64,000 bases of DNA from Clostridioides sp. (GCA_031261505.1 JAISJN010000006.1:1-64000), one strand, 5' to 3'; shown: positions 1 to 10,158, counted from the first letter of the stretch. The notes: generated by a model not told the origin, from the sequence alone. A program made the numbers and translations.

Positions 1-18
1 TCAAACTCTCAATTAAAG
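1..18 (-). rRNA. rrs: 16S rRNA, first bases only
   Basis: Read on the minus strand the first bases of the window give TTGAGAGTTTGA, the conserved 5' end of bacterial 16S rRNA. The gene runs out of the window to the left. The exact mature 5' end is not visible, so the boundary at 18 is approximate. The promoter and leader just upstream support the call. Confidence 0.8.
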
Positions 19-248
19 TTTCATCGGCTCAGATACTTTTGTTATCTCTTAATATCTGGCTTTATATGGTTTGTTTCGTTTTCTTTTATAATTCGTTAGT
101 TCCGACTGAACCTAACGAATTTAATTTACCTACTGTTTAATTTTCAATGTTCTTTAAGTCTTATTGTAATCAAGATTGCTTATCTCGATTCGACTCTTGT
201 AATTGTTTCTCGTTTGTTACCGTGTTGTTTGCCCTTTTCTTAAGGACA
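19..248 (-). other. rRNA operon leader (pre-16S)
   Basis: This AT-rich, non-coding stretch lies between the promoter at 255-283 and the 16S start. It contains a perfect 10-bp inverted repeat (arms 90-99 and 112-121, ATTCGTTAG core) that would form a stem in the leader RNA, and the phrase ACATTGAAAATTAAACAG, which is common in clostridial pre-16S leaders. It probably takes part in processing or antitermination. That role is inference. Confidence 0.6.
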
Positions 249-254
249 AGTATT

Positions 255-283
255 ATATTATCAAATAAAATCCATATGGTCAA
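255..283 (-). promoter_or_regulatory. rRNA operon promoter
   Basis: On the minus strand TTGACC (278-283) and TAATAT (255-260) are separated by exactly 17 bp, with an expected start near 248. This is a near-consensus sigma-A promoter, about 230 bp ahead of the 16S gene. I see no second strong promoter further upstream in the window. Confidence 0.8.
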
Positions 284-498
284 GTGTTTTTATAAAAAAA
301 CTTATTTTTTTACATCAAAAAACTCATTTCACTTTCTTACAATATCCTGTGATCACTCTAAACACTGATTTTCATCGAGTTTTATCAGGTTTTATCGAAT
401 CTGGTATATTTCTATAGTTTTACATGTATTTGTTCATGAGAACATATCTACCTAGCTATCAAAATTAATTCTCGATTGTTTTTCTATAGTTTTAAGCA

Positions 499-702
499 TT
501 ATTTGGCTACTGAGTTTATATAATAATCTACATTAACCTGTTCACCTATATTCCTACTAGTTCTACTACCCGTTGAGTAACTTTTTTTCTTAACACTTCT
601 CTCTTCGCAGATTTTAAGAGCATCCTTGCATAAGTACACCATAACATCCCCTACTAAAAAACCAATACATAAAAGACAAAATACATTCATCAAATTAAGC
701 AT
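499..702 (-). CDS. small putative membrane protein (67 aa)
   Basis: This is a short reading frame I do not recognise. Residues 1-24 are hydrophobic and could form one membrane segment. They are followed by a cysteine-containing, basic tail (residues 25-50). A GGGGGT ribosome site sits 7 nt before the ATG, which is the main reason to list it. It stands alone between the rRNA promoter region and an intergenic repeat, with no partner gene and no clear promoter. It could be a chance frame. Confidence 0.35.
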   Translation of the reverse strand: MLNLMNVFCLLCIGFLVGDVMVYLCKDALKICEERSVKKKSYSTGSRTSRNIGEQVNVDYYINSVAK

Positions 703-1141
703 AACACTACCCCCATATTTTTAATAGACTTCCACGCATAAAATAAGCTATCGAGCATATATATTCGAGTATATAGTTTTATATATAGCTTTAAATAGAA
801 CTTGAGATAAATTCCCCAACTATATAGGTATGGTATTCATCTCATTTGAGTCAGATTCAAATTCCACGTTGAATCGTTGAATCACCATTTAATATATGAA
901 TTCTAAGAAATATTCCTGTTTCCTCCAAGAAAAAAACATCAAATACTGGCAACAATATTTTATTTTGAACTGTATTTCACCTTATAAAGTACATACCTTC
1001 AAAATCTCGTAGCAAATAAAATCACATGCTGTTCAAAACTGAACAAAGCCGTCAGCAAAATAATTTTACTACGCTATCAAATTAAATAACTAGGACAGAA
1101 TGGACTTTAATCCTTTGGATTACGCCCATGCTTTACGCACT
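703..1141. other. intergenic region with one repeat copy
   Basis: About 440 bp without a convincing gene. It holds a minus-oriented copy of the dispersed structured repeat (790-890). The rest (900-1140) is AT-rich, and I see no RNA gene or further structure in it. Confidence 0.6.
790..890 (-). repeat. dispersed structured repeat, copy 1
   Basis: On the minus strand it starts TTAAATGGTGATTCAACG and ends AATTTATCTCAAGTT, matching the family left and right blocks. The central stems have decayed. No gene ends at its right border, unlike several other copies. Confidence 0.7.
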
Positions 1142-1190
1142 AAAAAAGGACACACCTAAGCCTAATACCTTGAGCTAAGGCGTGTCCTTT
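1142..1190 (-). terminator. lysS terminator
   Basis: A long stem pairs AAAGGACACGCCTTA with TAGGTGTGTCCTTTTTTA on the minus strand, 25 bp after the lysS stop, and ends in a run of U. Confidence 0.85.
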
Positions 1191-1216
1191 GTAATTATCA
1201 CGGATAAACCGATGAA

Positions 1217-2740
1217 TTATTCGGCTTCGCTGTCTTTATTTTCTATAGGTTTCATAGTTGGGAATAATAATACGTCTCTTATAGATGGAGAGTTAGTAAG
1301 CAACATAACAACCCTATCTATACCTATACCTAGTCCACCTGTTGGAGGAAGACCCACTTCTAATGCGTTCAAGAAGTCTTCATCAGTCTCGAAAGCTTCG
1401 TCATCCCCTAGTTTTCTCTTTCTCTCTTGGTCCTCAAATCTTCCTCTCTGGTCGATTGGATCATTTAATTCAGAGAATGCGTTGGCAAGCTCCCATCCGT
1501 TGGCAAATGCTTCAAACCTGTCTGTTTTTCTTGGGTCCTCAGCATTTCTCTTTGAAAGTGGTGATATTTCCACTGGATGATTAGTTATGAATGTAGGTTG
1601 AATTAGAGTTTTTTCGCAGTATTCTTCGAAGAACTCATTGATTATTTCTCCTCTTCTCATCCCTTCTTTCACTTCTATTCCCTTTTCTTTAGCTATAGCT
1701 ATAGCTTCTTCGTCTGTGTTTATAGTTTCAAAGTCTACACCTGCATTTAACTTGACGCAGTCTTCCATAGTCATCTTCTTCCATGGAGGAGTGAAGTCTA
1801 TTTCAGTTCCTTGATAGTCAACTACCATACTTCCTGTAGCTACTTTTGCCATTTCAGCTATTACGTTTTCAGTTATATCCATCATGTCAGTGTAGTCTGC
1901 ATACGCCTGATATAATTCTATCGCTGTGTACTCTGGATTGTGTTTTACATCCATTCCTTCATTTCTAAACATTCTACCCATTTCATAAACCTTATCAAAT
2001 CCACCTACTATAAGTCTCTTTAGATATAGTTCGTTGGCTATTCTAAGGTACATAGGTATATCTAGAGTGTTGTGGTGTGTTATGAATGGTCTTGCATTAG
2101 CTCCACCTGCTATTGTGTTTAGTATTGGTGTTTCAACTTCTAGGAAACCTCTGTCGTCTAAGAAAGTCCTTAGAGCTTTAAGCGCTTTTGTTCTAGTCAA
2201 AAATGCATTCTTTACTTCTGGGTTAACTATTAAATCTACGTATCTCTGTCTGTATCTAAGTTCGTGGTCTTTTAAACCGTGGAATTTTTCAGGAAGTATC
2301 TGAAGTGATTTACTTAACAAAACTACCTTATGAGCCTTTACTGATATCTCACCTCTATTTGTTCTGAATATTTCACCTTCAATACCGATGATGTCACCTA
2401 TATCATAAGTTTTGAAAACTACGTACTCTTCATCACCTATAACATCTTTTCTGACATATGATTGGATTCTTCCATTTTGATCTTGTATATCTATAAATCC
2501 AGCTTTTCCTTGGATTCTTTTACTCATTATACGTCCTGCTATCTTAGCAGTTGTGCCTTCTAATTCCTCAAACTTGTCTTTTATTTCATTTGAGTAATGA
2601 GTTCTATCGTATCTTGTTTCCTTAAATGGGTCCTGTCCCATCTCTTGTAAAGTCTTTAGCTTGTCTCTTCTGACCTGGAGTACTTCGCTAAGATTTACTT
2701 GAGCTTCGGTTTCTTGGCCATTTTGTCCTTTGTTCGCCAT
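1217..2740 (-). CDS. lysS: lysyl-tRNA synthetase, class II
   Basis: Charges tRNA-Lys with lysine in the cytoplasm. The 507-residue length is normal for the family. An N-terminal OB-fold anticodon-binding domain (about 60-145) is followed by the class II catalytic domain, with motif 2 around GRMFRNEG (about 255-265) and motif 3 near the C-terminus (GGLGIGIDR, about 467). The start has GGAGGGG 6 nt upstream. It follows greA on the same strand, as in many Firmicutes. A 210-bp gap carrying a decayed repeat copy separates them, so shared transcription is possible but not certain. Confidence 0.97.
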   Translation of the reverse strand: MANKGQNGQETEAQVNLSEVLQVRRDKLKTLQEMGQDPFKETRYDRTHYSNEIKDKFEELEGTTAKIAGRIMSKRIQGKAGFIDIQDQNGRIQSYVRKDVIGDEEYVVFKTYDIGDIIGIEGEIFRTNRGEISVKAHKVVLLSKSLQILPEKFHGLKDHELRYRQRYVDLIVNPEVKNAFLTRTKALKALRTFLDDRGFLEVETPILNTIAGGANARPFITHHNTLDIPMYLRIANELYLKRLIVGGFDKVYEMGRMFRNEGMDVKHNPEYTAIELYQAYADYTDMMDITENVIAEMAKVATGSMVVDYQGTEIDFTPPWKKMTMEDCVKLNAGVDFETINTDEEAIAIAKEKGIEVKEGMRRGEIINEFFEEYCEKTLIQPTFITNHPVEISPLSKRNAEDPRKTDRFEAFANGWELANAFSELNDPIDQRGRFEDQERKRKLGDDEAFETDEDFLNALEVGLPPTGGLGIGIDRVVMLLTNSPSIRDVLLFPTMKPIENKDSEAE

Positions 2741-2827
2741 GTATTTCCCCTCCGTATTTTATTTTAAACCGACATTTCCGTCAATCTATAATAATTATAT
2801 ATGTTTAAGTTCTAGTTACTGTATTTA

Positions 2828-2953
2828 ATGATAATTGCATATATTTAAATTCCTGTTGCTCTATTTTGGATTATATCCCAGTAAGACGAGAACGTCCACC
2901 CACCTGTAAATGCCGATTCACAAGTCAGGCGGTGGGCGATTAACCTCGAACTA
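2828..2953 (+). repeat. dispersed structured repeat, copy 2 (diverged)
   Basis: The left part (AATGATAATTGC) is decayed. The GC stem CCACCCACCTG/CAGGCGGTGGG (about 2896-2935) is intact, and the right block ends CTCGAACTA. Bases 2951-2953 (CTA) are the greA stop codon TAG on the other strand, so the repeat border and the gene end coincide. Confidence 0.6.
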
Positions 2954-3430
2954 TCTTTTGATTCCTAATATTTGGTATTTGATAACCCCATCTGGAGCTT
3001 GAACTTCAACGATGTCATCCACTCCTCTACCTAGTAATGCCTGACCCATTGGAGATTCGTTTGATATCTTGCCGTCAAATGGATCTGCTTCAGCAGAACC
3101 AACTATTGCATATTCTACATCTTCATCGTATTCAAAATCTTTAACTTTAATTATTGATCCTATAGTTACTATGCTTAGATCTATCTTGCTCTCATCTATG
3201 ATTACAGCTTTTCTTAGCATATTCTCTAGTTTTACTATTCTCTCTTCCAGCTGTGCCTGTTCTTTTTTCGCTTCATCGTACTCTGCATTTTCTGATAAAT
3301 CTCCAAAAGATATAGCGACCTTAATTCTCTCCGCTACCTCTCTTCTTCTTGTTACCTTGAGTAATTCTAACTCATCTTCTAATTTTTGATATCCCTCTTG
3401 GGTAAGGAGAGTTTCTTTGCTTTCTTCCAT
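2951..3430 (-). CDS. greA: transcription elongation factor GreA
   Basis: Stimulates cleavage of the nascent RNA in backtracked RNA polymerase. From the ATG at 3430 the protein is 159 residues, the usual GreA length. It has an N-terminal coiled coil (about 10-75, with the acidic tip [10 protein letters not shown]) and a C-terminal FKBP-like domain ending in VIKYQILGI. The open frame extends 32 codons further upstream to a TTG. That extension lacks a ribosome site and lies in the leader, so 3430 is preferred. A strong promoter lies at 3560-3588. The stop codon is the border of repeat copy 2. Confidence 0.95.
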   Translation of the reverse strand: MEESKETLLTQEGYQKLEDELELLKVTRRREVAERIKVAISFGDLSENAEYDEAKKEQAQLEERIVKLENMLRKAVIIDESKIDLSIVTIGSIIKVKDFEYDEDVEYAIVGSAEADPFDGKISNESPMGQALLGRGVDDIVEVQAPDGVIKYQILGIKR

Positions 3431-3559
3431 AGTCTCAACATTCCTTTCGTTTTTTCCAAAACCATTTTTAATGATTGATTTAACGTTTACAGTTTTTGAC
3501 TTGATTCCCAACTGTAATGAGATCAAAAAACAGTTCGTGATTTTCTATTTATCCGGTAT

Positions 3560-3588
3560 ATTATAGTCTACAACCGCGACTCTGTCAA
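3560..3588 (-). promoter_or_regulatory. greA promoter
   Basis: TTGACA (3583-3588) and TATAAT (3560-3565) are perfect consensus with a 17-bp spacer on the minus strand. The predicted start near 3553 leaves a leader of about 120 nt before greA. Confidence 0.85.
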
Positions 3589-3646
3589 GATTGTAGTGGT
3601 CTAAATAGTGGAATATACCTTCCACGTACACAGCCCGAGTGTTCGT

Positions 3647-4630
3647 CTACACTCCACTGTCAAATTTTAAAGCTTCATTCATGTACGATTCTAATTTCTG
3701 TATCACTTCAACTGACGATGTCGTTTTGTTTATCTCATCTCTGAGCTTAGCTGATTTTGGCAGTCCCTTCAAATACCATCCAAGGTGTTTGCGCATCTCT
3801 CTGACAGCTACGTACTCACCATCCTCCTGTATTGCAAGATGTAAATGTTTGATTGCAGTAGTAATCCTTTCTTCGACACCCGGTCCAGGAAGTACTATTC
3901 CATTTTTTAAATATGTGTCTATTTGGTTGAATATCCAAGGATTACCCTGAGATCCCCTTCCTACCATTATAGCATCACAGCCCGTAGTAGTTAACATATT
4001 TATTGCGTCTTCTACAGAAAATATATCTCCATTTCCGATAACCGGTATATCTACAGCCTCTTTTACCTGTCTTATAATCTCCCAGTCAGCCTTTCCCGAA
4101 TAGTACTGCTCTCTTGTTCTACCGTGAATTGTGATAGCTGATACTCCAGAGTTCTGTGCTATTTTTGCCATTTCTACAGCGTTTATACAATCCTCGTCCC
4201 AACCTTTTCTTATCTTTACTGTAACTGGTTTTTTTGAATTTTTTACGACAGCTTCCATCACCTTGCCAGCTAGTTCTGGCTCTTTTAAGAGGGCTGATCC
4301 ATCTCCGTTTTTAACTACTTTTGGAGCTGGGCACCCCATGTTTATATCCAAAGTCGCATTTGGATAATCGTTTAAAATTTCTGCAGCCCTTCCCATGTAC
4401 TCAGGCTCAGAACCGAATATCTGAACTGATACTGGACCTTCTTCAGGTCTTATATTCAACATTTTTTTAGTCTTCTCGTCGTCATAGCAAAGCGCCTTTG
4501 CATTTATCATCTCAGTAACTACAAGGTCACATCCCTTTTCCTTACATATTAGCCTAAATGCAAGATCTGTCACTCCAGCCATAGGAGCCAATATCACTCC
4601 GCCTTCGAGATTAAATTTTCCAATCTTCAT
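3647..4630 (-). CDS. dusB: tRNA-dihydrouridine synthase B
   Basis: An FMN enzyme that reduces specific uridines of tRNA to dihydrouridine. The 327-residue protein opens with the TIM-barrel strand [11 protein letters not shown]. It carries the catalytic cysteine in NMGCPAPKV (C100), FMN-phosphate loops GNGDI and GRGSQGNPW, and a C-terminal helical tRNA-binding domain. AAGGAG lies 6 nt before the ATG. It follows coaX after a 62-bp gap that holds a hairpin. Confidence 0.94.
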   Translation of the reverse strand: MKIGKFNLEGGVILAPMAGVTDLAFRLICKEKGCDLVVTEMINAKALCYDDEKTKKMLNIRPEEGPVSVQIFGSEPEYMGRAAEILNDYPNATLDINMGCPAPKVVKNGDGSALLKEPELAGKVMEAVVKNSKKPVTVKIRKGWDEDCINAVEMAKIAQNSGVSAITIHGRTREQYYSGKADWEIIRQVKEAVDIPVIGNGDIFSVEDAINMLTTTGCDAIMVGRGSQGNPWIFNQIDTYLKNGIVLPGPGVEERITTAIKHLHLAIQEDGEYVAVREMRKHLGWYLKGLPKSAKLRDEINKTTSSVEVIQKLESYMNEALKFDSGV

Positions 4631-4656
4631 AAACTTCTCCTTTGTAGCTTAAAATG

Positions 4657-4688
4657 CAATGCCCCCATCTATTGAGTTGGGGGCATTG
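4657..4688 (-). terminator. hairpin between coaX and dusB
   Basis: CAATGCCCCC pairs with GGGGGCATTG around a 12-nt loop. It lies 4 bp after the coaX stop and 26 bp before dusB. The U-tract on the minus strand is weak (CATTTTAA), so it may only attenuate transcription into dusB. Confidence 0.6.
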
Positions 4689-4692
4689 TGTT

Positions 4693-5463
4693 TTACTCTT
4701 TATTTTTTTCGTATATTATTCTTAATCCTTCTAAAGTCAACATCGGATCTACACAGTCTATCGACTTCGTTTCAGATGCGATTAGATTTGCAAGTCCTCC
4801 AGTCGCAACTACCGTAATTTCCGAACTCTTTATTTCTTTTTTCATCATTGCTATTATCTTGTCCACAAGCCCAACGTATCCATATATGATTCCAGCCTGA
4901 ATTGAAGAGACTGTGTTTTTGCAGACAACGCGACCTGGTTTTACAAGTTCTACCCTAGGTAGCTTTGAAGCGTGTTCAAAGAGAGCATCGCTTGAAATCT
5001 TAACACCCGGTGCTATTGTTCCACCTAGGTATTCATGCTTGTCCGATATAGCACAAAACGTAGTCGCCGTACCGAAATCAACTAGGATAAGCGGCGCCTT
5101 GTATTTTTCTATACCAGCGACTGCATTTACTATCCTGTCCGCTCCAACCTGTTTTGGATTATCGTATTTTATATTAAGTCCAGTCTTTACTCCAGGACCT
5201 ACTATTAGAGGTTTCTTTTTACAGTATTTATAACAGAAATTCTCTATTGAATGCATTACATTTGGAACTACCGACGATATTATAATGTCATCGAGCGCCC
5301 CCATATCTAAATCACTTCTCTCGAACAGGCTTCCTATGAGTATTCCATACTCGTCCGAAGTCTTATCCTTGTCAGTTTTTATTCTCCACGATTTTATTAA
5401 ATTTTTACCTTCGAAAACACCTAGAACCATATTGGTGTTTCCTATATCAAACACTAGTAACAT
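4693..5463 (-). CDS. coaX: type III pantothenate kinase
   Basis: Phosphorylates pantothenate, the first step of coenzyme A synthesis. The 256-residue protein has the ASKHA-fold signatures of Coa[13 protein letters not shown] at the N-terminus (D6), [18 protein letters not shown] (about 105) and DFGTATTF (about 129), which bind phosphate, substrate and ATP. It begins 28 bp after the stop of an ECF transporter substrate protein. The pair suggests import followed by trapping of pantothenate. Confidence 0.95.
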   Translation of the reverse strand: MLLVFDIGNTNMVLGVFEGKNLIKSWRIKTDKDKTSDEYGILIGSLFERSDLDMGALDDIIISSVVPNVMHSIENFCYKYCKKKPLIVGPGVKTGLNIKYDNPKQVGADRIVNAVAGIEKYKAPLILVDFGTATTFCAISDKHEYLGGTIAPGVKISSDALFEHASKLPRVELVKPGRVVCKNTVSSIQAGIIYGYVGLVDKIIAMMKKEIKSSEITVVATGGLANLIASETKSIDCVDPMLTLEGLRIIYEKNKE

Positions 5464-5491
5464 CGATTTTACCGTCCTTTCTCACCAAAGT

Positions 5492-6157
5492 CTAAATTTT
5501 TCTTTTTATTACAACGGCTACCGACGAAACTACTACAGCCGCAACCAATGCTTCGGGAATCCCGTTTGCAAGCGCTAGAGCTGCTATTGCCTTTACAGCC
5601 GAACCTGTTTTTCCTATTATCTCCATATATCTATCAGCGTATATAAAATATATCATTCCAAGTACACCTACAGTGTTGATCATAGATCCCACTACCCCTG
5701 TAATGAAGGCAGATGCCGATACTTTTTTGCTGATTTTCATAACGAAAGCAAATACATAGTAAGATAAAAGACCCATAATCACCCTTGGCAGTACTGAAAC
5801 CAATGGATTCATAAATAGGAATGACGTTATTGTAGGAGTGGTTATCGCCCTTATCAGACTTGTAACCCCAAATATAAAGCCTATCGCCATACCTACTATC
5901 GGTCCTTCTATTACTGCACCTATTATTACCGGTAAATGCATTATCGTCGCGTTAACTGGTCCCAGAGGAATATATCCTAGTGGAGTCATAGATAGCATAA
6001 TAGATATCGCCGACAAGAGTCCTATCACCGTCATCTTTCTTAAACTTATCTTTGTTCCCCTGTGCATGTTTGAGTTTGAACTGATTACTCCCGTCCCATT
6101 CATACCTAGCTTGTCCGCATTTACACCATTTCCAATTGCTGTCGTTTTTTTATTCAT
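5492..6157 (-). CDS. ECF transporter S component, probably for pantothenate
   Basis: A membrane protein of 221 residues with a polar 40-residue N-terminal tail and about six membrane segments, starting at VIGLLSAISIMLSM (about 44). The layout and the GPVNATIMHLPVIIGA stretch fit the substrate-binding S subunits of energy-coupling-factor vitamin importers, which work with a shared EcfAA'T module not present here. Pantothenate as substrate is inferred from coaX 28 bp downstream. GGAGGTG precedes the ATG, and a promoter sits at 6269-6297. Confidence 0.8.
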   Translation of the reverse strand: MNKKTTAIGNGVNADKLGMNGTGVISSNSNMHRGTKISLRKMTVIGLLSAISIMLSMTPLGYIPLGPVNATIMHLPVIIGAVIEGPIVGMAIGFIFGVTSLIRAITTPTITSFLFMNPLVSVLPRVIMGLLSYYVFAFVMKISKKVSASAFITGVVGSMINTVGVLGMIYFIYADRYMEIIGKTGSAVKAIAALALANGIPEALVAAVVVSSVAVVIKRKI

Positions 6158-6268
6158 TTTAATTACACCTCCGTTTCAGCTCTCTATGAGATGCCGAACT
6201 ATTAAATATATTTTTTGTCGTCTTTAGTCAAGCTCTCGCGTCTGCGAAATGCTAGCTATGACAAAATA

Positions 6269-6297
6269 ATTCTAACAGCATGTAATTTCATTGTCAA
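6269..6297 (-). promoter_or_regulatory. promoter of the ECF-coaX unit
   Basis: TTGACA (6292-6297) and TAGAAT (6269-6274) with 17 bp between them on the minus strand. The leader is about 105 nt. Confidence 0.7.
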
Positions 6298-6326
6298 TAC
6301 CACATACAATTAATGTAAAATATTGT

Positions 6327-7340
6327 CTATTTTATTTTCAGTTCATCATATGAAATTATGCCATCCACGCTCTCTGCGTTTTTAATTGCGTTTATTATAC
6401 TTTTTTCAACTGCCTCTACTGCAAGCGAGCCAACCACAGTAGTTGTCGACTCTATCTCGCCAGTTGCAAGGGCGAATATAGCATCCCCGTCGTGCTCAGT
6501 GTGAATAGGGAATATCGCCCTAGCGTACCCATCGTGTGCCATCTGAGCCACCTTCTTACATCCAGACTTGTCAAACTTTGCATTTGTAGCAACGACTCCG
6601 ATCGTAGTATTATCTATAGTAAAACCACCGCCTTGCATGCTATTCTTCATTGTAGTATTATCTATATCAAAACCACCGCTTTGCATGCTGTTCTTCAGTA
6701 TATCGTAGCCATTTAGGACTTTGGATTTATCTTCGCTCATTACCCCAGCTATTACTTTCCCATCCTCGTACACGTCTCCTAAGGCATTTACAGCTACTAG
6801 AGCCGACACTATCAGACCATTGTCAAGTGAAATAGAATAACTTCCTATTCCACCCTTCATCGCCCTGTCTTGCCCAAGTGATTTTCCGACTGTCGATCCA
6901 CAGCCAGCTCCGAAATTCCCCTGGTTGAGTTCTTTATCCGTCGCCTTTACACAGGCTTCGTATCCCATCTTCTTATCTGGTCTCACCTTGCAATCTCCTA
7001 CAGCTAAATCAAATAGCACGGCTCCGACCACTATAGGGACTTTAGCAACTCCGACGTCAAAACCAATACCCTTTTCTTCAAGGTATTGACTAACTCCACA
7101 GGATGCTTCGAGTCCGAATGAAGATCCTCCCGAAAGCATTACTGCGTGTACTTTTTGAACGCTGTTTATCGGATCTAGAAGATCGGTCTCCCTCGTTCCA
7201 GGAGCTGATCCCCTTACATCTACACCACAACAAGCTCCTTCTTCGCATATAACGACGGTGCAGCCTGTAAGTGCATCTCTATCCTCGACCTGTCCAACCT
7301 TTAATCCCTTTATATCTAATATATTATTATACATATCCAT
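6327..7340 (-). CDS. P1 family peptidase (DmpA/BapA-like)
   Basis: Belongs to the Ntn-like aminopeptidase family that matures by self-cleavage just before a Ser or Thr nucleophile. The 337 residues show the conserved CCGVDVRGSAPGTRETDLL stretch (38-55), LSGGSSFGLEA (69-79), and the junction NTTIGVVATNA (244-254), where the new N-terminal Thr should arise. Directly before the junction is an unusual 16-residue tandem duplication (216-231 and 232-247) that copies the DNTT motif. It overlaps the birA end by 14 bp, so the two are probably co-transcribed. The natural substrate cannot be told. Confidence 0.88.
   Translation of the reverse strand: MDMYNNILDIKGLKVGQVEDRDALTGCTVVICEEGACCGVDVRGSAPGTRETDLLDPINSVQKVHAVMLSGGSSFGLEASCGVSQYLEEKGIGFDVGVAKVPIVVGAVLFDLAVGDCKVRPDKKMGYEACVKATDKELNQGNFGAGCGSTVGKSLGQDRAMKGGIGSYSISLDNGLIVSALVAVNALGDVYEDGKVIAGVMSEDKSKVLNGYDILKNSMQSGGFDIDNTTMKNSMQGGGFTIDNTTIGVVATNAKFDKSGCKKVAQMAHDGYARAIFPIHTEHDGDAIFALATGEIESTTTVVGSLAVEAVEKSIINAIKNAESVDGIISYDELKIK
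6605..6700. repeat. 48-bp tandem duplication inside the P1 peptidase gene
   Basis: Units 6605-6652 and 6653-6700 differ at only a few positions. They are in frame and encode KNSMQSGGFDIDNTTM and KNSMQGGGFTIDNTTI. Confidence 0.9.
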
Positions 7341-8112
7341 TCTCGCCCCTAACTGAAACCTCTCCTGAGTTTACCTCAATCCTGTTTCCGTATTCATCCT
7401 GCACTATTAAGCTTCCCTCTTCGCTCAGACCTATACAATCGACCAGTCTGCTCTCATTTCCATTTAAATATATCCTCTTGCCTATTAGAGCTGACCTATT
7501 TATGTTTATATCCAGTATCTTTGTCTTCTCGCCTTTATCCACGTACTCTTTGTATAGTTCTTCAAATTCATTTAACACTGAAAATATAAGCGTTTCCCTC
7601 TCTATTTCAAAGCCCTCTTTTAAAAGAGAGGAAGCCTTTCTCTCTATTTCCTCGTCAAATTTTAGAGTACTCACGTTTATTCCTATTCCAACTACTAAAT
7701 ACCCTATCTCATCTCCCTGCAAACACAGCTCTGACAGGATACCCGCAATTTTCTTGCCGTTTAAAACTAGGTCGTTCGGCCATTTCACTTCGGCGTCTAC
7801 TCCCATATCGTTTAAGGATTTGCATACTGCCGCTCCAGCTACTATAGTCATGAGCGACGCATCCTTTGGCTGTATACTCGGTTTTAAAATCAGAGACATC
7901 CATATACCCTCGCCCGACTTGGATATCCACCTTCTGCCGTTTCTCCCTTTACCACCTGTCTGTTCATCTGCCAGAACTATAGTTCCAGCTAGGCTGTTTC
8001 CAGCCTCTATTTTTGCAACCTCGTTTGTAGAGTCTACGCTGTTGAGGTATATAACCTTTCTTCCAATGAACTCGGTTTTCAAATTCTCATATATTTTATC
8101 TACATCTAGCAT
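7327..8112 (-). CDS. birA: biotin--[acetyl-CoA-carboxylase] ligase
   Basis: Makes biotinyl-AMP and transfers biotin to carboxylase carrier proteins. From the ATG at 8112 (AAGGAGGA 8 nt upstream) the protein is 261 residues: a catalytic domain with the biotinyl-adenylate loop GGKGRNGRRW (about 64-73), then a C-terminal SH3-like domain. There is no N-terminal DNA-binding domain, so this is a single-function ligase and not the repressor form. A longer frame to 8148 lacks a ribosome site. Its end overlaps the P1 peptidase start. Confidence 0.93.
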   Translation of the reverse strand: MLDVDKIYENLKTEFIGRKVIYLNSVDSTNEVAKIEAGNSLAGTIVLADEQTGGKGRNGRRWISKSGEGIWMSLILKPSIQPKDASLMTIVAGAAVCKSLNDMGVDAEVKWPNDLVLNGKKIAGILSELCLQGDEIGYLVVGIGINVSTLKFDEEIERKASSLLKEGFEIERETLIFSVLNEFEELYKEYVDKGEKTKILDININRSALIGKRIYLNGNESRLVDCIGLSEEGSLIVQDEYGNRIEVNSGEVSVRGENGYV

Positions 8113-8130
8113 TTTATAAATCCTCCTTAA

Positions 8131-8169
8131 AAACAAAGGATGCTTCACGAAACTTTTCGTGAAGCATCC
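8131..8169 (-). terminator. ftsH terminator
   Basis: GGATGCTTCACGAAA pairs perfectly with TTTCGTGAAGCATCC (8138-8169), followed on the minus strand by TTTGTTTTTA. It isolates ftsH from birA. Confidence 0.9.
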
Positions 8170-8226
8170 AGAATTTGATTTATCTAAATATCCTTGCCGC
8201 TTTTAATATTTCTGTAAATAATTTAT

Positions 8227-10128
8227 TTAGATATCTTTGTCTAGATCGATATGTTTATCGTCATCCTTGTCTAAATTAACTTCTACTATCTCCGCTTCGT
8301 CGTCCTTCATAGGTAGAACTTTGTTGAATGCATCTTCAAATTGAGTTGCATCTAAAGTTTCGTATTTTAGGAGAGACTCGGCTACATATTTTAAACTTCC
8401 CATGTTTTCTATAAGTATCTTCTTTGTTCTTACGTAAGCGTCTTCTACTATTTGTTTTATCTCTTGGTCTATTTCAAAAGCAACTGCTTCCGAATACTGT
8501 CTAGTACTTGACATAGTGTTTCCTATAAACACTTCTTCTTGCGAGTCGAAAGTCATAGGCCCTAGTTTCGCACTCATACCGTATTTAGTTACCATACTCC
8601 TAGCAGTAGATGAAACCCTATCTAAGTCGTTTGACGCTCCTGTAGATACATCCTTTAAGATGAGTTCTTCAGAAACCCTACCACCTAGTAATACGACTAT
8701 ATCGTCGAGCATCTCTCTCTTAGTTTCAAAGAATTTATCTTCAAGTGGCAGCTGCATAGTAAATCCACCAGCCATACCTCTTGGTATGATACTTACCTGA
8801 TGCACTGGGCTAGAAGTCTCTAGCACTTTTGCACAAACCGCATGACCCGCCTCGTGGTAAGCTGTAAGTATTCTTTCTTTTTCTATTATTACCCTAGATT
8901 TCTTAGCAACACCAGCTATTACCTTAGTGATTGCCTCTTCTATGGTTTCCATACTAATCTTCTTTTCTTTCTTTCTAGCTGTAAGTATCGCAGCCTCATT
9001 CATCAAGTTTTCTATATCAGCTGGAGTAAATCCAGGAGTTCTCTTTGCCAATATATCTAATTTTACATCGTCTGCAAGAGGTTTGTTCTTAGAGTGAACC
9101 TTAAATATAGCCTCTCTACCCTTGACATCCGGTCTACCAACTACTACCTGTCTGTCGAATCTACCTGGACGAAGTAGTGCTGGGTCTAGTATATCTGGTC
9201 TATTTGTCGCAGCCATGATAATTATACCCTGGTTGACGCCGAAACCGTCCATCTCAACTAGAAGTTGGTTCAGAGTCTGCTCTCTCTCGTCGTGACCACC
9301 GCCGAGACCCGCTCCTCTTTTTCTACCAACTGCATCAATTTCGTCTATGAATATAATCGCTGGTGAACTCTTCTTGGCTTCGGCAAATAAATCCCTTACC
9401 CTAGAAGCACCGACACCGACGAACATCTCAACGAAGTCTGAACCACTTATACTGAAAAACGGTACTCCCGCTTCTCCTGCAACAGCCTTTGATAAATATG
9501 TCTTACCTGTCCCTGGAGGTCCTACCATAAGAATCCCCTTAGGTATTCTAGCTCCAAGCTCAATATATCTCTTAGGATTTTTAAGGAAATCTACAACCTC
9601 CTGTAAATCCTCTTTTTCTTCCTCTAGTCCTGCTACTTCTCTAAATGTAACTCTGGTTTTCTCATCGTCTTTGTGAACCCTAGCTTTTGATTTGCCAAAG
9701 TTCATCACCTTGCCACCGCCACCTTGTGACTGGCTCATGAACAAGAACCAAACTATTATCATGAACACTATAAGCATAAGTGTAGGTATCATCTCTACAA
9801 ACCATGGAGTAGCTGGCTTAGCCTCACCACTTAGCACCAATGATCCTGTTTTTACCTGACCTAATACTTCATCTGCGAGTTTATCGCCCATTACTTCTGA
9901 TGGAACGTATGATTTAAATTTAACGTTTTTATTCTTTATCGTACCCTCTACTTGAGTCTTGTCGATAAAGTGAATCTTTGATATGTTACCGTCAGTTAAC
10001 TCCCTATATACTCGGGAGAAATCAAGACTTTCAATTTTCTCTGTCGGTTTCCCTGTAAACTGGATTATACCCAGTAATATTATCGCCAATATTACATAGA
10101 ACCCTGCTCCTTTTAGATACTTATTCAA
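8227..10128 (-). CDS. ftsH: ATP-dependent zinc metalloprotease FtsH
   Basis: A membrane-anchored AAA+ protease that degrades misfolded membrane and regulatory proteins. In its 633 residues are a membrane segment at 9-25, an extracytoplasmic domain, a second segment at 111-131, Walker A GPPGTGKT (203-210), Walker B FIDEID (261-266), the second region of homology (about 308-328) and the zinc site HEAGH (426-430). The C-terminal tail is rich in Asp and Lys. The start is a TTG with GGGAGGG about 9 nt upstream. It follows tilS by 30 bp, as in other Firmicutes. Confidence 0.97.
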   Translation of the reverse strand: MNKYLKGAGFYVILAIILLGIIQFTGKPTEKIESLDFSRVYRELTDGNISKIHFIDKTQVEGTIKNKNVKFKSYVPSEVMGDKLADEVLGQVKTGSLVLSGEAKPATPWFVEMIPTLMLIVFMIIVWFLFMSQSQGGGGKVMNFGKSKARVHKDDEKTRVTFREVAGLEEEKEDLQEVVDFLKNPKRYIELGARIPKGILMVGPPGTGKTYLSKAVAGEAGVPFFSISGSDFVEMFVGVGASRVRDLFAEAKKSSPAIIFIDEIDAVGRKRGAGLGGGHDEREQTLNQLLVEMDGFGVNQGIIIMAATNRPDILDPALLRPGRFDRQVVVGRPDVKGREAIFKVHSKNKPLADDVKLDILAKRTPGFTPADIENLMNEAAILTARKKEKKISMETIEEAITKVIAGVAKKSRVIIEKERILTAYHEAGHAVCAKVLETSSPVHQVSIIPRGMAGGFTMQLPLEDKFFETKREMLDDIVVLLGGRVSEELILKDVSTGASNDLDRVSSTARSMVTKYGMSAKLGPMTFDSQEEVFIGNTMSSTRQYSEAVAFEIDQEIKQIVEDAYVRTKKILIENMGSLKYVAESLLKYETLDATQFEDAFNKVLPMKDDEAEIVEVNLDKDDDKHIDLDKDI

Positions 10129-10158
10129 TACGGAAACCCTCCCTTCATTCTCTTAATT

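Noticed and set aside
147..368. Plus-strand open frame of 73 codons near the left edge
   Set aside because: It runs across the rRNA promoter and leader on the opposite strand and has no ribosome site.
7271..8119. Plus-strand open frame of 282 codons
   Set aside because: Antisense to birA, which has clear motifs and a ribosome site. The protein is low-complexity Ser/Pro/Phe.
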